21,102 nucleotides of DNA from NCBI GenBank assembly GCA_910580075.1, contig CAJTVR010000011.1, positions 1 to 21,102 on the forward strand. The letters run 5' to 3'. The translations under genes and the position numbers were made by a program. Numbering within the stretch: the stretch's first letter is position 1; every line of letters starts with the position of its first letter. A model generated the notes under the pieces. That model was not told the DNA's origin, made no database searches, and saw nothing but the letters and a program-made list of their open reading frames with translations. Origin of the DNA: an uncultured Eubacterium sp. Its GTDB lineage: Bacteria; Bacillota; Clostridia; Lachnospirales; Lachnospiraceae. Of this stretch, positions 6,175 to 13,187 are shown piece by piece.

Positions 6175-6202
6175 AAGTTTCCTGCTTTTCTCCAGACCGA
6201 AT

Positions 6203-6334
6203 CAGAAAAAAACACCTGATACAGAGCCAGCCGCGGGCTGCAGTCTGAATACCAGGCTGCGGCCCGCGGCTGAAACTGGCGGCCAGACAGACAGGCTCTG
6301 CCAGGTGCAGATACTGGACAGCTATCTTTTTTTC
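6203..6334. terminator. Bidirectional terminator between bioY and mmcQ-type gene
   Basis: A GC-rich stem pairs GCCGCGGGCTGCAG (start about 6230) with CTGCGGCCCGCGGC (end about 6270), with one T-G wobble. An outer stem pairs CAGAGCC (6222-6228) with GGCTCTG (6294-6300), plus ACCTG with CAGGT. An A7 run on the left (about 6205-6211) gives a T-run for the minus strand, and a T8 run on the right near 6327 serves the plus strand. It suits the two converging genes. Confidence 0.7.
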
Positions 6335-6663
6335 AGTCCGCCTGTCAGGTCATAACTTTCCGAAATCATTCTTTTAATATCTTCCTCCGGCACGCTTCCG
6401 TCCAAAATAATCGAATTCCAGTGCTCTTTATTCATATGATATCCCGGAATTACAGATGAAAATGTCTGTCTCCAGAAATCCCGCCACTGCGGATCACATT
6501 TTACATTGACCCAGACATGCCCTTCCCTGTCAAAAATCCATGCAAATATCTTCCTGCTTGTATTATGACGGATCACACACCAGTTCGTATCATCAAATGG
6601 ATAATCTTCAAATACGTTTTTAAATGTCAGACAGTACTCTGTCACTTCTTCTCTTGTTATCAT
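6322..6663 (-). CDS. MmcQ/YjbR-family protein
   Basis: Predicted 113-residue protein of the MmcQ/YjbR family, with a CyaY-like fold, often annotated as DNA-binding. Typical features are the opening TREEVTEYCLTFKNVFEDYPF, the FAWIF segment, VWVNVKCDPQWRDFWRQTF, a GYHMNKEHWNSIILDGSVP block and the terminal LISESYDL-like helix. Function is not established for the family. The ATG at 6663 is chosen because GGGAG lies about 9 bases upstream; the ATG at 6681 has the ribosome-like GGG abutting it. It lies 50 bp downstream of the MerR/TipAS gene in the same orientation, so the two probably form one transcript ending at the bidirectional terminator. Confidence 0.87.
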   Translation of the reverse strand: MITREEVTEYCLTFKNVFEDYPFDDTNWCVIRHNTSRKIFAWIFDREGHVWVNVKCDPQWRDFWRQTFSSVIPGYHMNKEHWNSIILDGSVPEEDIKRMISESYDLTGGLKKR

Positions 6664-6713
6664 TTTTTCAGACTCCCACACATCCCTTTAACTTTTCTGA
6701 CAGCCCTGCAGCA

Positions 6714-7451
6714 CTACTGACTATTCGCACTGCAGTATGCCTGGATTGCCTGACAGGCATACTCTGCCGTCCCATCTCCGCATGCAGTGTTAATGTTCTG
6801 CGTCATGCTGCCGCCTCCTGCATACATACAGCCAAGCGATGCCAGAATCTCATTCGAGCAGCTGTAAAAATGCTGCGAAATATAATCCTGCAGTTTTTTC
6901 ACCTGATCCTGCACCTCGCTGTCTTCCGGATTTTTGTCTTTCATAGCACCTAACTGCGCAATCACTGCCATCAGGCCCTCTCCCAGCTTCTGTTCCTCTT
7001 CCTTCGTACGCCCCTTTGACTTTTGCTCAAATTCCCGGTATTCTGCTGTCGTCCCCCAGGATGCCTTTGCCTGTTGCGCATATTCGTCAATTTTCCTTGT
7101 ATCAAATGCTTTAAAGTCCAAGTTCTTCACTCCTATCATCTTTATTCCACGAGCCAGGTCAATCAGGTTTTCAAGATGCTCTTTTTTCATCTGAAGAAGC
7201 GTAATCTGCTGATCCAGCGCCCGGTTCCGGTCAAAACAGGGACTGTCCAGTATGTTTTTGATTTCCTTTAATGGAAACTGAAGTTCCTTAAACAGTAGAA
7301 TATGCTGCAGTCTCTCAAGTACAGCATCATCATACAGCCGGTATCCGGCCCCGGATATTTCTGCCGGATGCAGCAGCCCGATTCTGTCATAATGATGCAG
7401 CGCGCGTATACTTACTCCCGTCAGCCTGCTCACTTCGTGAACTGTCATCAT
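6714..7451 (-). CDS. MerR-family regulator with TipAS-type ligand domain
   Basis: Predicted 245-residue transcription activator. Residues 1-70 are the MerR winged helix (TVHEVSRLTGVSIRALHHYD, then GLLHPAEISGAGYRLYDD). Residues about 75-120 are the dimerising coiled coil (QQITLLQMKKEHLENLIDLA). Residues about 130-245 resemble the TipAS antibiotic-recognition domain of TipAL/Mta, including a YREFEQKS helix and the tail FYSCSNEILASLGCMYAGGG. Such proteins bind diverse amphipathic drugs and activate efflux or self-expression. The start at 7451 has AGGAGGG 7 bases upstream. Its promoter has the 19-bp spacer typical of MerR targets with a dyad inside, which points to autoregulation. The only downstream gene is the MmcQ/YjbR protein; no efflux gene is adjacent. 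Confidence 0.9.
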   Translation of the reverse strand: MMTVHEVSRLTGVSIRALHHYDRIGLLHPAEISGAGYRLYDDAVLERLQHILLFKELQFPLKEIKNILDSPCFDRNRALDQQITLLQMKKEHLENLIDLARGIKMIGVKNLDFKAFDTRKIDEYAQQAKASWGTTAEYREFEQKSKGRTKEEEQKLGEGLMAVIAQLGAMKDKNPEDSEVQDQVKKLQDYISQHFYSCSNEILASLGCMYAGGGSMTQNINTACGDGTAEYACQAIQAYCSANSQ

Positions 7452-7480
7452 GATATTTCCCTCCTCCCTCATGTAACTTT

Positions 7481-7511
7481 ATTATAAACTATGACGTAAG
7501 GTCAGAGTCAA
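7481..7511 (-). promoter_or_regulatory. MerR-type promoter with 19-bp spacer and operator dyad
   Basis: On the minus strand TTGACT (7511-7506) and TATAAT (7486-7481) are separated by 19 bases. The spacer and its edge contain TGACcttacGTCA, a short dyad. Over-long spacers with a central dyad are the hallmark of promoters that MerR proteins untwist, and this one drives the MerR gene itself. Confidence 0.75.
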
Positions 7512-7515
7512 TAGG

Positions 7516-7552
7516 AAAAAAAATACCAGGCACAGCAGTCTGCTGCACCTGG
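7516..7552 (-). terminator. Terminator of the butyrate operon
   Basis: On the minus strand CCAGGTGCAGCAG pairs with CTGCTGTGCCTGG, with two wobbles, and is followed by TAT and a run of eight T. It begins 17 bases after the etfA stop codon. Confidence 0.9.
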
Positions 7553-7569
7553 CACTTTTATCACATTGC

Positions 7570-8610
7570 TTATTTACCAAGCTCTTCCTTTAAAGCAGCT
7601 GTCAGTGCCGGAACAATCTTATTCAGATCTCCAACAATACCATAATCAGCTACATCAAAAATAGGAGCATCTTCATCTTTATTAATTGCAATGATAATAT
7701 CTGCTTCTTCCATACCTGCTACGTGCTGGATTGCACCAGAAATACCAATTGCAAAATATACATTTGGACGAACTGTCTTACCAGTCTGTCCTACCTGGCA
7801 GTCTACCGGTTTCCAGCCGTTTTCTACAACGGCACGGGAACAGCTTACCATTCCGCCGATTACATCAGCCAGATCCTGTAAAATCTTGAAGTTTTCTGCT
7901 GAGCCTACGCCACGGCCGCCAGATACAAGGATCTTAGCATCCATGATATTTTCAGCGCTCTTTGCCTGTTTGATGACATTCAGAATTTCTACATATTTAT
8001 GGTTTACTTCAAATCCTGGATTGTACTCAATAACTTCTGCTTTTGCACCTGCAATCGGAGCAATTTTCTGCATAACGCCTGGACGTACCGTAGCCATCTG
8101 CGGACGGTTATCCGGGCACGCAATTGTAGCAATCGTATTGCCGCCGAATGCCGGACGTGTCATCAGAAGCTGGTTATGTTTCTGCTCTTTGCCTTCTACT
8201 GCTTTCAGCGGGAAATCACCGATTTCAAGCTGTGTACAGTCTGCTGTCAGACCAGTTGCTACTCTTGCAGATACTGTAGGGCCTAAATCCCTTCCGATTG
8301 CCGTAGCGCCGACTAACATGATTTCCGGTTTATATTCATCAATGACAGATGATAATGCATGTGCATATGGTTCTGTCTTGTATACTTCCAGAGCCGGATC
8401 ATCAACTACGATTACTTTGTCTGCACCATATTCAGCCAGCTTGTCAGCCAGGCCTTTTACATTGTAGCCAAGAAGAACGGCTGTTACATCTGTATTTAAA
8501 TCTTTTGCTAAGTCTTTCGCTTTTCCGATTAACTCAAAGGCAATACTGCTTAATTCATTATCTACCTGCTGTGCGTAGATATATACGCCCTTATATTCTT
8601 CTAAACCCAT
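7570..8610 (-). CDS. etfA: Electron transfer flavoprotein alpha subunit
   Basis: Predicted 346-residue EtfA, partner of EtfB and butyryl-CoA dehydrogenase. In clostridia this complex oxidises NADH and passes electrons to both crotonyl-CoA and ferredoxin by bifurcation. The C-terminal FAD-binding region is clear: GGRGVGSAENF, GQTGKTVRPNVYFAIGISGA, then QHVAGMEEADIIIAINKDED and PIFDVADYGIVGDL. The N-terminal half carries the ETF nucleotide-like fold (VTAVLLGYNV, ADKVIVVDDP). The ATG at 8610 (MGLEEYKGVYIYAQQ) matches the usual family start; a GTG at 8619 or 8622 is an alternative, because AAGGAAA lies 12 bases before the ATG. It is the last gene of the operon, 26 bp after etfB and followed by a strong terminator. 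Confidence 0.96.
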   Translation of the reverse strand: MGLEEYKGVYIYAQQVDNELSSIAFELIGKAKDLAKDLNTDVTAVLLGYNVKGLADKLAEYGADKVIVVDDPALEVYKTEPYAHALSSVIDEYKPEIMLVGATAIGRDLGPTVSARVATGLTADCTQLEIGDFPLKAVEGKEQKHNQLLMTRPAFGGNTIATIACPDNRPQMATVRPGVMQKIAPIAGAKAEVIEYNPGFEVNHKYVEILNVIKQAKSAENIMDAKILVSGGRGVGSAENFKILQDLADVIGGMVSCSRAVVENGWKPVDCQVGQTGKTVRPNVYFAIGISGAIQHVAGMEEADIIIAINKDEDAPIFDVADYGIVGDLNKIVPALTAALKEELGK

Positions 8611-8636
8611 TTTTTTCACCACTTTCCTTCATCTTA

Positions 8637-9422
8637 TTAGATTACATGTTTTTCTTTTAACTTACCCATGATATATGTCACGGATTCAGCTGCATCCAGT
8701 GTAACCTTCTCGCCGGCACCTTTACGTACTTTATCAGATGCTTTTGCGATCTTTGTAGGAGAACCATTCAGACCAATGTTTGCATCATCTAAGTCTTTCA
8801 GGTCGTTTCTTCCCCATACAGTCACTTCTTTTTCATCATATGCGTCAAAGATTCCGCCTGGTGTCATGTAACGAGGAACATTTAATTCAGAAAGTGCTGT
8901 AACAAGACAAGGCATTTTAACTTTCAGCTCATGATATCTGTCTTCGTACTGTCTCTTTACGATGACAGAATCGCCGTCGATTTTCAGCTCTTCTGCATAA
9001 GAAATAACCGGAAGATCCAGATGCTCTGCAATCTGAGGTCCAACCTGAGCCGTATCGCCGTCAATAGCCTGACGTCCTGTAATAATAAGATCATAATCAA
9101 TATTTCTTAATGCTCCGGCAATTGTAGAAGAAGTTGCCCATGTATCTGCGCCGCCTAATACTCTGTCTGTAACAAGGACTGCTTTGTCAGCGCCCATTGC
9201 CATTGCTTCACGGAGCACATCGTCAGCCTTTGGAAGTCCCATTGTAAGAACAGTAACTTCTGCGCCGATTTCATCCTTAATCCTAAGTGCTGCTTCCAGT
9301 CCTGCTTTATCATCCGGATTCATGATCGCAAGCATGGCTGCTCTATCCAGCGTACCGTCTGGGTTAAATTTAACGCCGCCTTTGGTATCTGGTACCTGTT
9401 TAATACATACAACGATTTTCAC
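8637..9422 (-). CDS. etfB: Electron transfer flavoprotein beta subunit
   Basis: Predicted 261-residue EtfB. Typical features are the opening MKIVVCIKQVPDTKGGVKFN, the LDRAAMLAIMNPDDKAGLEA segment, DYDLIITGRQAIDGDTAQVG in the nucleotide-binding region, and LSELNVPRYMTPGGI near 180-195. In the bifurcating complex this subunit carries the FAD that takes electrons from NADH. The start codon is GTG at 9422, with AAGGAG 10 bases upstream; no ATG fits. It lies 38 bp after bcd and 26 bp before etfA in one operon. Confidence 0.96.
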   Translation of the reverse strand: MKIVVCIKQVPDTKGGVKFNPDGTLDRAAMLAIMNPDDKAGLEAALRIKDEIGAEVTVLTMGLPKADDVLREAMAMGADKAVLVTDRVLGGADTWATSSTIAGALRNIDYDLIITGRQAIDGDTAQVGPQIAEHLDLPVISYAEELKIDGDSVIVKRQYEDRYHELKVKMPCLVTALSELNVPRYMTPGGIFDAYDEKEVTVWGRNDLKDLDDANIGLNGSPTKIAKASDKVRKGAGEKVTLDAAESVTYIMGKLKEKHVI

Positions 9423-9460
9423 GGTAGTTTCACTCCTTATATTCTATTTATATTGACCTG

Positions 9461-10615
9461 TTATTTTAATAACGCACCAGAAATTACCATGCGCTGAACT
9501 TCTGATGTTCCTTCATAAATCTCTGTAATCTTAGCATCACGCATCATACGTTCTACATCGTATTCTCTGATGTATCCGTATCCGCCGAACAGCTGAACCA
9601 CTTCTGTAGTCACTGCCATAGCTGTCTCTGCTGCAAACAGTTTTGCTTTTGCTGCTTCTACAGAGTAAACTCTCTGTGTAGCTTTTGCCATTGCTGCACG
9701 GTATACTAAGAACTTAGCAGCATCAATTCTTGCTGCCATATCAGCCAGTTTGAACTGTGTATTCTGCTGCTGGGCAATTGAACGGCCAAACTGTTTTCTT
9801 TCTTTTGTATATTCAATTGCACGTTCTAAAGCGCCTTCTGCAATACCAAGAGCCTGGGCAGCGATACCGATACGTCCGCCGTCTAATGTATGCATTGCGA
9901 TAGGGAAGCCTTTTCCTTCCGGTCCAAGAAGAGCATCCTTCGGAATTCTGCAGTCTTCAAAAATCAGTTCGTATGTTGAGGAACCGCGGATACCCATTTT
10001 CTTTTCTTTTGTACCAAAAGAGAATCCCGGTGTGCCCTTTTCAACGATAAATGCAGAGAAGTTTTTCTTCTTTCTGCCTCTCTTGTCTTCAGTAACGCTT
10101 GTAATTGCGATCACAATATAAACATCACCGACTTCGCCGTTTGTAATAAAACATTTAGAGCCGTTGAGCACCCATTCATCACCGTCTAAAACAGCTTTTG
10201 TCTGGCAGCCCTGTGCGTCTGTACCTGCACCTGGCTCTGTCAGACCGAATGCACCGAGTTTTTCACCTTTTGCAAGCGGTACTACATATTTCTTTTTCTG
10301 TTCTTCTGTACCGTAAGTCATAATCGGGTCAATACATAAAGATGTATGTGCTGATACGATAACACCTGTTGTACCGCATACTTTTGATAATTCTTCTACG
10401 CACATTGTATATGTAAGCGGATCACATCCCTGTCCGCCGTATTCCTTCGGAACCGGAATTCCCATAAATCCGGCTTTTGCCATTTTTTTCACTGTGTCAG
10501 CCGGGAAATGTTCTGTTTCGTCTACCTCCTGAGCAAGAGGTTTTACTTCTGTTTCAGCGAAATCTTTAAATAAAGTTCTCGCCATTTCATGTTTCTTATC
10601 TAAAGAAAAATCCAT
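9461..10615 (-). CDS. bcd: Butyryl-CoA dehydrogenase (short-chain acyl-CoA dehydrogenase)
   Basis: Predicted 384-residue FAD-dependent dehydrogenase that reduces crotonyl-CoA to butyryl-CoA with EtfAB. The acyl-CoA dehydrogenase landmarks are in order: the N-terminal helical domain, GLTEPGAGTDAQG (FAD and substrate contacts), KCFITNGEVGDV, RIGIAAQALGIAEGA, KERKQFGRSI, QLFGGYGYIREYDVERMMRD and the catalytic base Glu368 in IYEGTSEVQRMVI. The length is normal for Bcd. The ATG has GGAGGAG 9 bases upstream. A perfect 11-bp hairpin lies between hbd and this gene, and etfB follows by 38 bp, which fits the known Bcd-EtfAB complex. Confidence 0.96.
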   Translation of the reverse strand: MDFSLDKKHEMARTLFKDFAETEVKPLAQEVDETEHFPADTVKKMAKAGFMGIPVPKEYGGQGCDPLTYTMCVEELSKVCGTTGVIVSAHTSLCIDPIMTYGTEEQKKKYVVPLAKGEKLGAFGLTEPGAGTDAQGCQTKAVLDGDEWVLNGSKCFITNGEVGDVYIVIAITSVTEDKRGRKKKNFSAFIVEKGTPGFSFGTKEKKMGIRGSSTYELIFEDCRIPKDALLGPEGKGFPIAMHTLDGGRIGIAAQALGIAEGALERAIEYTKERKQFGRSIAQQQNTQFKLADMAARIDAAKFLVYRAAMAKATQRVYSVEAAKAKLFAAETAMAVTTEVVQLFGGYGYIREYDVERMMRDAKITEIYEGTSEVQRMVISGALLK

Positions 10616-10641
10616 GATACTTACTCCTCCATTTACTTATT

Positions 10642-10673
10642 GCACAGGCTGCCTGGATATCTGCAGCCTGTGC
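10642..10673 (-). promoter_or_regulatory. Intercistronic hairpin between hbd and bcd
   Basis: GCACAGGCTGC (10642-10652) and GCAGCCTGTGC (10663-10673) form a perfect 11-bp stem with a 10-base loop. It is not followed by a T-run on the minus strand, so a full terminator is unlikely. It may stabilise or mark processing of the operon mRNA just upstream of the bcd ribosome site. Confidence 0.7.
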
Positions 10674-10698
10674 CCTGTTGTTTTCATTTCTTTTTATT

Positions 10699-11538
10699 TT
10701 ATTTGCTGTAATCGTAGAAACCTTTGCCTGTCTTCATGCCGAGCTTGCCTGCACGTACCATTTTCTTTAATAATGGATGCGGACGGTATTTTGGATCGCC
10801 TGTCTCGTCATATAATACGTTCATAATTGCAAGGCAGATATCAAGACCTACTAAATCGCCTAATGCAAGAGGTCCCATTGGATGATTTGCGCCAAGTTTC
10901 ATAGCTGTATCGATACCTTCTACAGATGCAACGCCGTCTGCATAAATACCGATTGCTTCATTAATCATCGGGATTAAGATTCTGTTTACAACAAAGCCCG
11001 GAGCTTCTTTTACTTCTACCGGAGTTTTGCCAATTGCTTTGGAGATTTCTACGATTTTATCTCTCATTTCATCCGGAGTATTTTCGCCCTGGATAACTTC
11101 GATCAGTTTCATAACAGGAGCCGGATTGAAGAAGTGCATACCGATCACTGGTCTGTCAAGCCCTGCTGCAATTTCTGTAACAGATAAAGAAGATGTGTTA
11201 GTAGCAAACATGCAGTCTGCTTTTACAATAGCCTGCAGTTCTTTGAATGTCTGTTTCTTTACATCCATAACTTCCAGAGCTGCTTCTACGATAAGATCAC
11301 AGTCTGTGCAGATATCTTTTACGCCTGTTGTAATTTTTGCTAAAATCTTGTCAGCATCTTCCTGAGCCATTTTGCCCTTTGCAACTCTTTTTTCAAAGCC
11401 TTTTGCAATTTTGTTTTTGCCGTTTGCAGCAAATTCTTCATTGATGTCGCATAAGCATACTTCGTAACCTTCTGTCTGTGCAAATGCCTGTGCGATTCCG
11501 GAACCCATGGTTCCTGCGCCGATTACTCCTACTTTCAT
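10699..11538 (-). CDS. hbd: 3-hydroxybutyryl-CoA dehydrogenase
   Basis: Predicted 279-residue NAD(P)H-dependent enzyme that reduces acetoacetyl-CoA to 3-hydroxybutyryl-CoA. The Rossmann motif GAGTMGSGIAQAFA is at residues 7-20, followed by the acidic CDINEE. The catalytic histidine lies in IGMHFFNPAPVMKLIEVI, with the family segment EAPGFVVNRILIPMINEAI. The C-terminal domain ends with GKLGMKTGKGFYDYS, as expected. The ATG has AAGGAGG 7 bases upstream. It follows thl after an unusual 305-bp structured spacer, and precedes bcd. A crotonase gene, often beside hbd, is absent here. Confidence 0.96.
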   Translation of the reverse strand: MKVGVIGAGTMGSGIAQAFAQTEGYEVCLCDINEEFAANGKNKIAKGFEKRVAKGKMAQEDADKILAKITTGVKDICTDCDLIVEAALEVMDVKKQTFKELQAIVKADCMFATNTSSLSVTEIAAGLDRPVIGMHFFNPAPVMKLIEVIQGENTPDEMRDKIVEISKAIGKTPVEVKEAPGFVVNRILIPMINEAIGIYADGVASVEGIDTAMKLGANHPMGPLALGDLVGLDICLAIMNVLYDETGDPKYRPHPLLKKMVRAGKLGMKTGKGFYDYSK

Positions 11539-11578
11539 TGTAGTTCCTCCTTAAATATTTTAACATAATATAAGTATC

Positions 11579-11846
11579 GCGGATTCGTCTGATTCCGCTG
11601 CCTGTTGCATATAAACGATCTGGTTCTTCAGCCAGTCTGAATGCTGCAGGACCGCCCGTACTACATATACCCGAGAGCACAAAAGGCTGCCCGGGTATAT
11701 GTATAGTCCTGAATGTTACGAGGCGCTATACGCCTTAAGACGTTCCCGCAAATTTCCGCGGAAGCCGCCTTCTGTGCGCACAGACGCCAGAATCCGTCAT
11801 TGATATTCCGTCTGTTTCCAGGATCAGAATCTGACTGTTCAGATTA
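11579..11846 (-). promoter_or_regulatory. Hairpin-rich spacer between thl and hbd
   Basis: This 305-bp gap (11539-11843) has no plausible ORF but a run of inverted repeats: AATCTGA/TCAGATT (11828-11845, overlapping the thl stop), TCTGTGCGCACAGA (11771-11784), TTCCGCGGAA (11754-11763), AGGCG/CGCCT (11721-11735), ACATATACCCG/CGGGTATATGT (11663-11673 with 11692-11702), TTCAG/CTGAA (11627-11641) and GCGGA/TCCGC (11579-11598). None has a T-run typical of a terminator. It occupies a position where some relatives carry crotonase. It could be a structured RNA, an inserted element or a decay-control region. Confidence 0.7.
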
Positions 11847-13028
11847 ATCTCTTTCAACAATTGTAGAGCAGCCCATGCCGCCACCGATACACAGTGTAGC
11901 AAGACCTCTCTTTGCATCTCTCTTCTGCATCTCATGTAACAGTGTAACAAGGATACGGCAGCCTGATGCTCCTACCGGATGGCCGAGTGCGATTGCACCG
12001 CCGTTTACGTTAACCTTGTCCATATTAAATCCAAGATCTTTTGCAACTGCAACAGACTGTGCTGCAAATGCTTCGTTTGCTTCAATTAAATCCATATCAT
12101 CAATGCTGAGACCTGTACTAGCTAATACTTTCTTTGTAGAAGCTACCGGGCCGATACCCATAACTTCCGGTCTTACACCGCCAAGAGCGCCTGCTACCCA
12201 TGTAGCCATTGGTGTAACGCCAAGTTCTTTTGCTTTTTCTTCACTCATAACAACGATTGCTGCTGCACCGTCATTGATACCGGAAGCGTTGCCTGCTGTA
12301 ATCAGGCCGCCCTGTTTGCCTGAGCAGCATTTTAAGCTTGCAAGGCTTTCAGCTGTTGTGCCGGCACGAGGACCTTCATCCTTCTTAAATTCAACGATTT
12401 CTTTCTTAACCTTAACAGGTACCGGAACGATTTCATCGTCAAATCTGCCTTCTGCAATGGCTTTTTCACATTTCTGCTGGCTGTTTGCTGCAAATGCATC
12501 TAATTCTTCTCTTGTAAGGCCGTATTCATCACAGATATTTTCTGCTGTAATCATCATATGGTAATGGTTAAATGCATCTGTAAGTGCATCGTTTACCATT
12601 GTATCGATAATTGTCGCATTGTTCATGCGGTAACCAAAACGAGCTTTCGTCATAGCATATGGCGCCATTGACATATTCTCCATGCCGCCTGCAACAACAA
12701 TATCAGCCTGTCCGGAAAGAATCTGTGCTGCTGCTTCATTGACACATTTCAGACCAGAACCGCATACTACATTCAATGTAACTGCCGGAACTTCATTTGG
12801 AAGACCTGCTTTAATAGAAGCCTGACGTGCAACGTTCTGTCCCTGAGCTGCCTGGATTACGCATCCCATTAATACTTCATCAACCTGCTCCGGCTTAACG
12901 CCTGCTCTGTTTAATGCTTCTTTAATTACAATTGCTCCTAAATCTGCTGCCGGAGTATTGCTTAATGCTCCGCCCATTCTGCCGATTGCGGTACGGCATG
13001 CGCCTGCTAAAACTACTTTGTTTGCCAT
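11844..13028 (-). CDS. thl: Acetyl-CoA C-acetyltransferase (thiolase)
   Basis: Predicted 394-residue thiolase that condenses two acetyl-CoA to acetoacetyl-CoA, the entry step of butyrate formation. The catalytic residues are in place: Cys89 (LNVVCGSGLK), His350 (GGAIALGHPVGASG) and Cys380 (LCIGGGMGCS). Signature blocks GGMENMSMAPY and NEAFAAQSVAVAKDLG are also clear. The length is usual for the biosynthetic family. The ATG has AAAGGAG 7 bases upstream. It is the first gene of the operon and has its own promoter, with a near-perfect Rex-type dyad in the leader. Confidence 0.96.
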   Translation of the reverse strand: MANKVVLAGACRTAIGRMGGALSNTPAADLGAIVIKEALNRAGVKPEQVDEVLMGCVIQAAQGQNVARQASIKAGLPNEVPAVTLNVVCGSGLKCVNEAAAQILSGQADIVVAGGMENMSMAPYAMTKARFGYRMNNATIIDTMVNDALTDAFNHYHMMITAENICDEYGLTREELDAFAANSQQKCEKAIAEGRFDDEIVPVPVKVKKEIVEFKKDEGPRAGTTAESLASLKCCSGKQGGLITAGNASGINDGAAAIVVMSEEKAKELGVTPMATWVAGALGGVRPEVMGIGPVASTKKVLASTGLSIDDMDLIEANEAFAAQSVAVAKDLGFNMDKVNVNGGAIALGHPVGASGCRILVTLLHEMQKRDAKRGLATLCIGGGMGCSTIVERD

Positions 13029-13061
13029 TTTCTCGTCTCCTTTACAAACTTGTCAGAAAAG

Positions 13062-13079
13062 CTGTTAATTTTTTAACAA
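13062..13079 (-). promoter_or_regulatory. Rex-type operator in the thl leader
   Basis: On the minus strand TTGTTAA-AAAA-TTAACAG fits the clostridial Rex consensus TTGTTAANNNNTTAACAA at 13 of 14 fixed positions. It is extended by flanking GAAAAG/CTTTTC (13081-13086 and 13056-13061). It lies 34-51 bases before the ATG and downstream of the promoter. Rex represses fermentation genes until NADH rises. No rex gene is in the window. Confidence 0.7.
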
Positions 13080-13100
13080 TCTTTTCAAAAAAAATAAAAC

Positions 13101-13118
13101 GTCTTAATATTGTAAGAC
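13101..13118 (-). promoter_or_regulatory. Leader hairpin followed by T-run upstream of thl
   Basis: On the minus strand GTCTTA and TAAGAC form a 6-bp stem with loop CAATAT, followed by GTTTTATTTTTTTT. It lies between the predicted transcription start and the Rex site. The stem is weak, so it may be a partial terminator or attenuator. Confidence 0.4.
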
Positions 13119-13133
13119 TCAGCTGTTATATCC

Positions 13134-13162
13134 AGGATAACACAAACAGCGCGTTTTTGCAA
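13134..13162 (-). promoter_or_regulatory. Promoter of the butyrate operon
   Basis: On the minus strand TTGCAA (13162-13157) and TATCCT (13139-13134) are 17 bases apart. This leaves a leader of about 100 bases before thl. It starts 25 bases beyond the stop of the hydrolase gene, with no visible terminator between them. Confidence 0.5.
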
Positions 13163-13187
13163 CCAGTATTTTCAAATAATCAGGCAC

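Noticed and set aside
7691..8467. A 258-codon plus-strand ORF across etfA
   Set aside because: It is antisense to a complete, well-conserved etfA, has no ribosome site and its peptide looks like low-complexity shadow translation.
11875..12564. A 229-codon plus-strand ORF across thl
   Set aside because: It is antisense to the thiolase gene, whose catalytic residues are all present; no ribosome site or family likeness.
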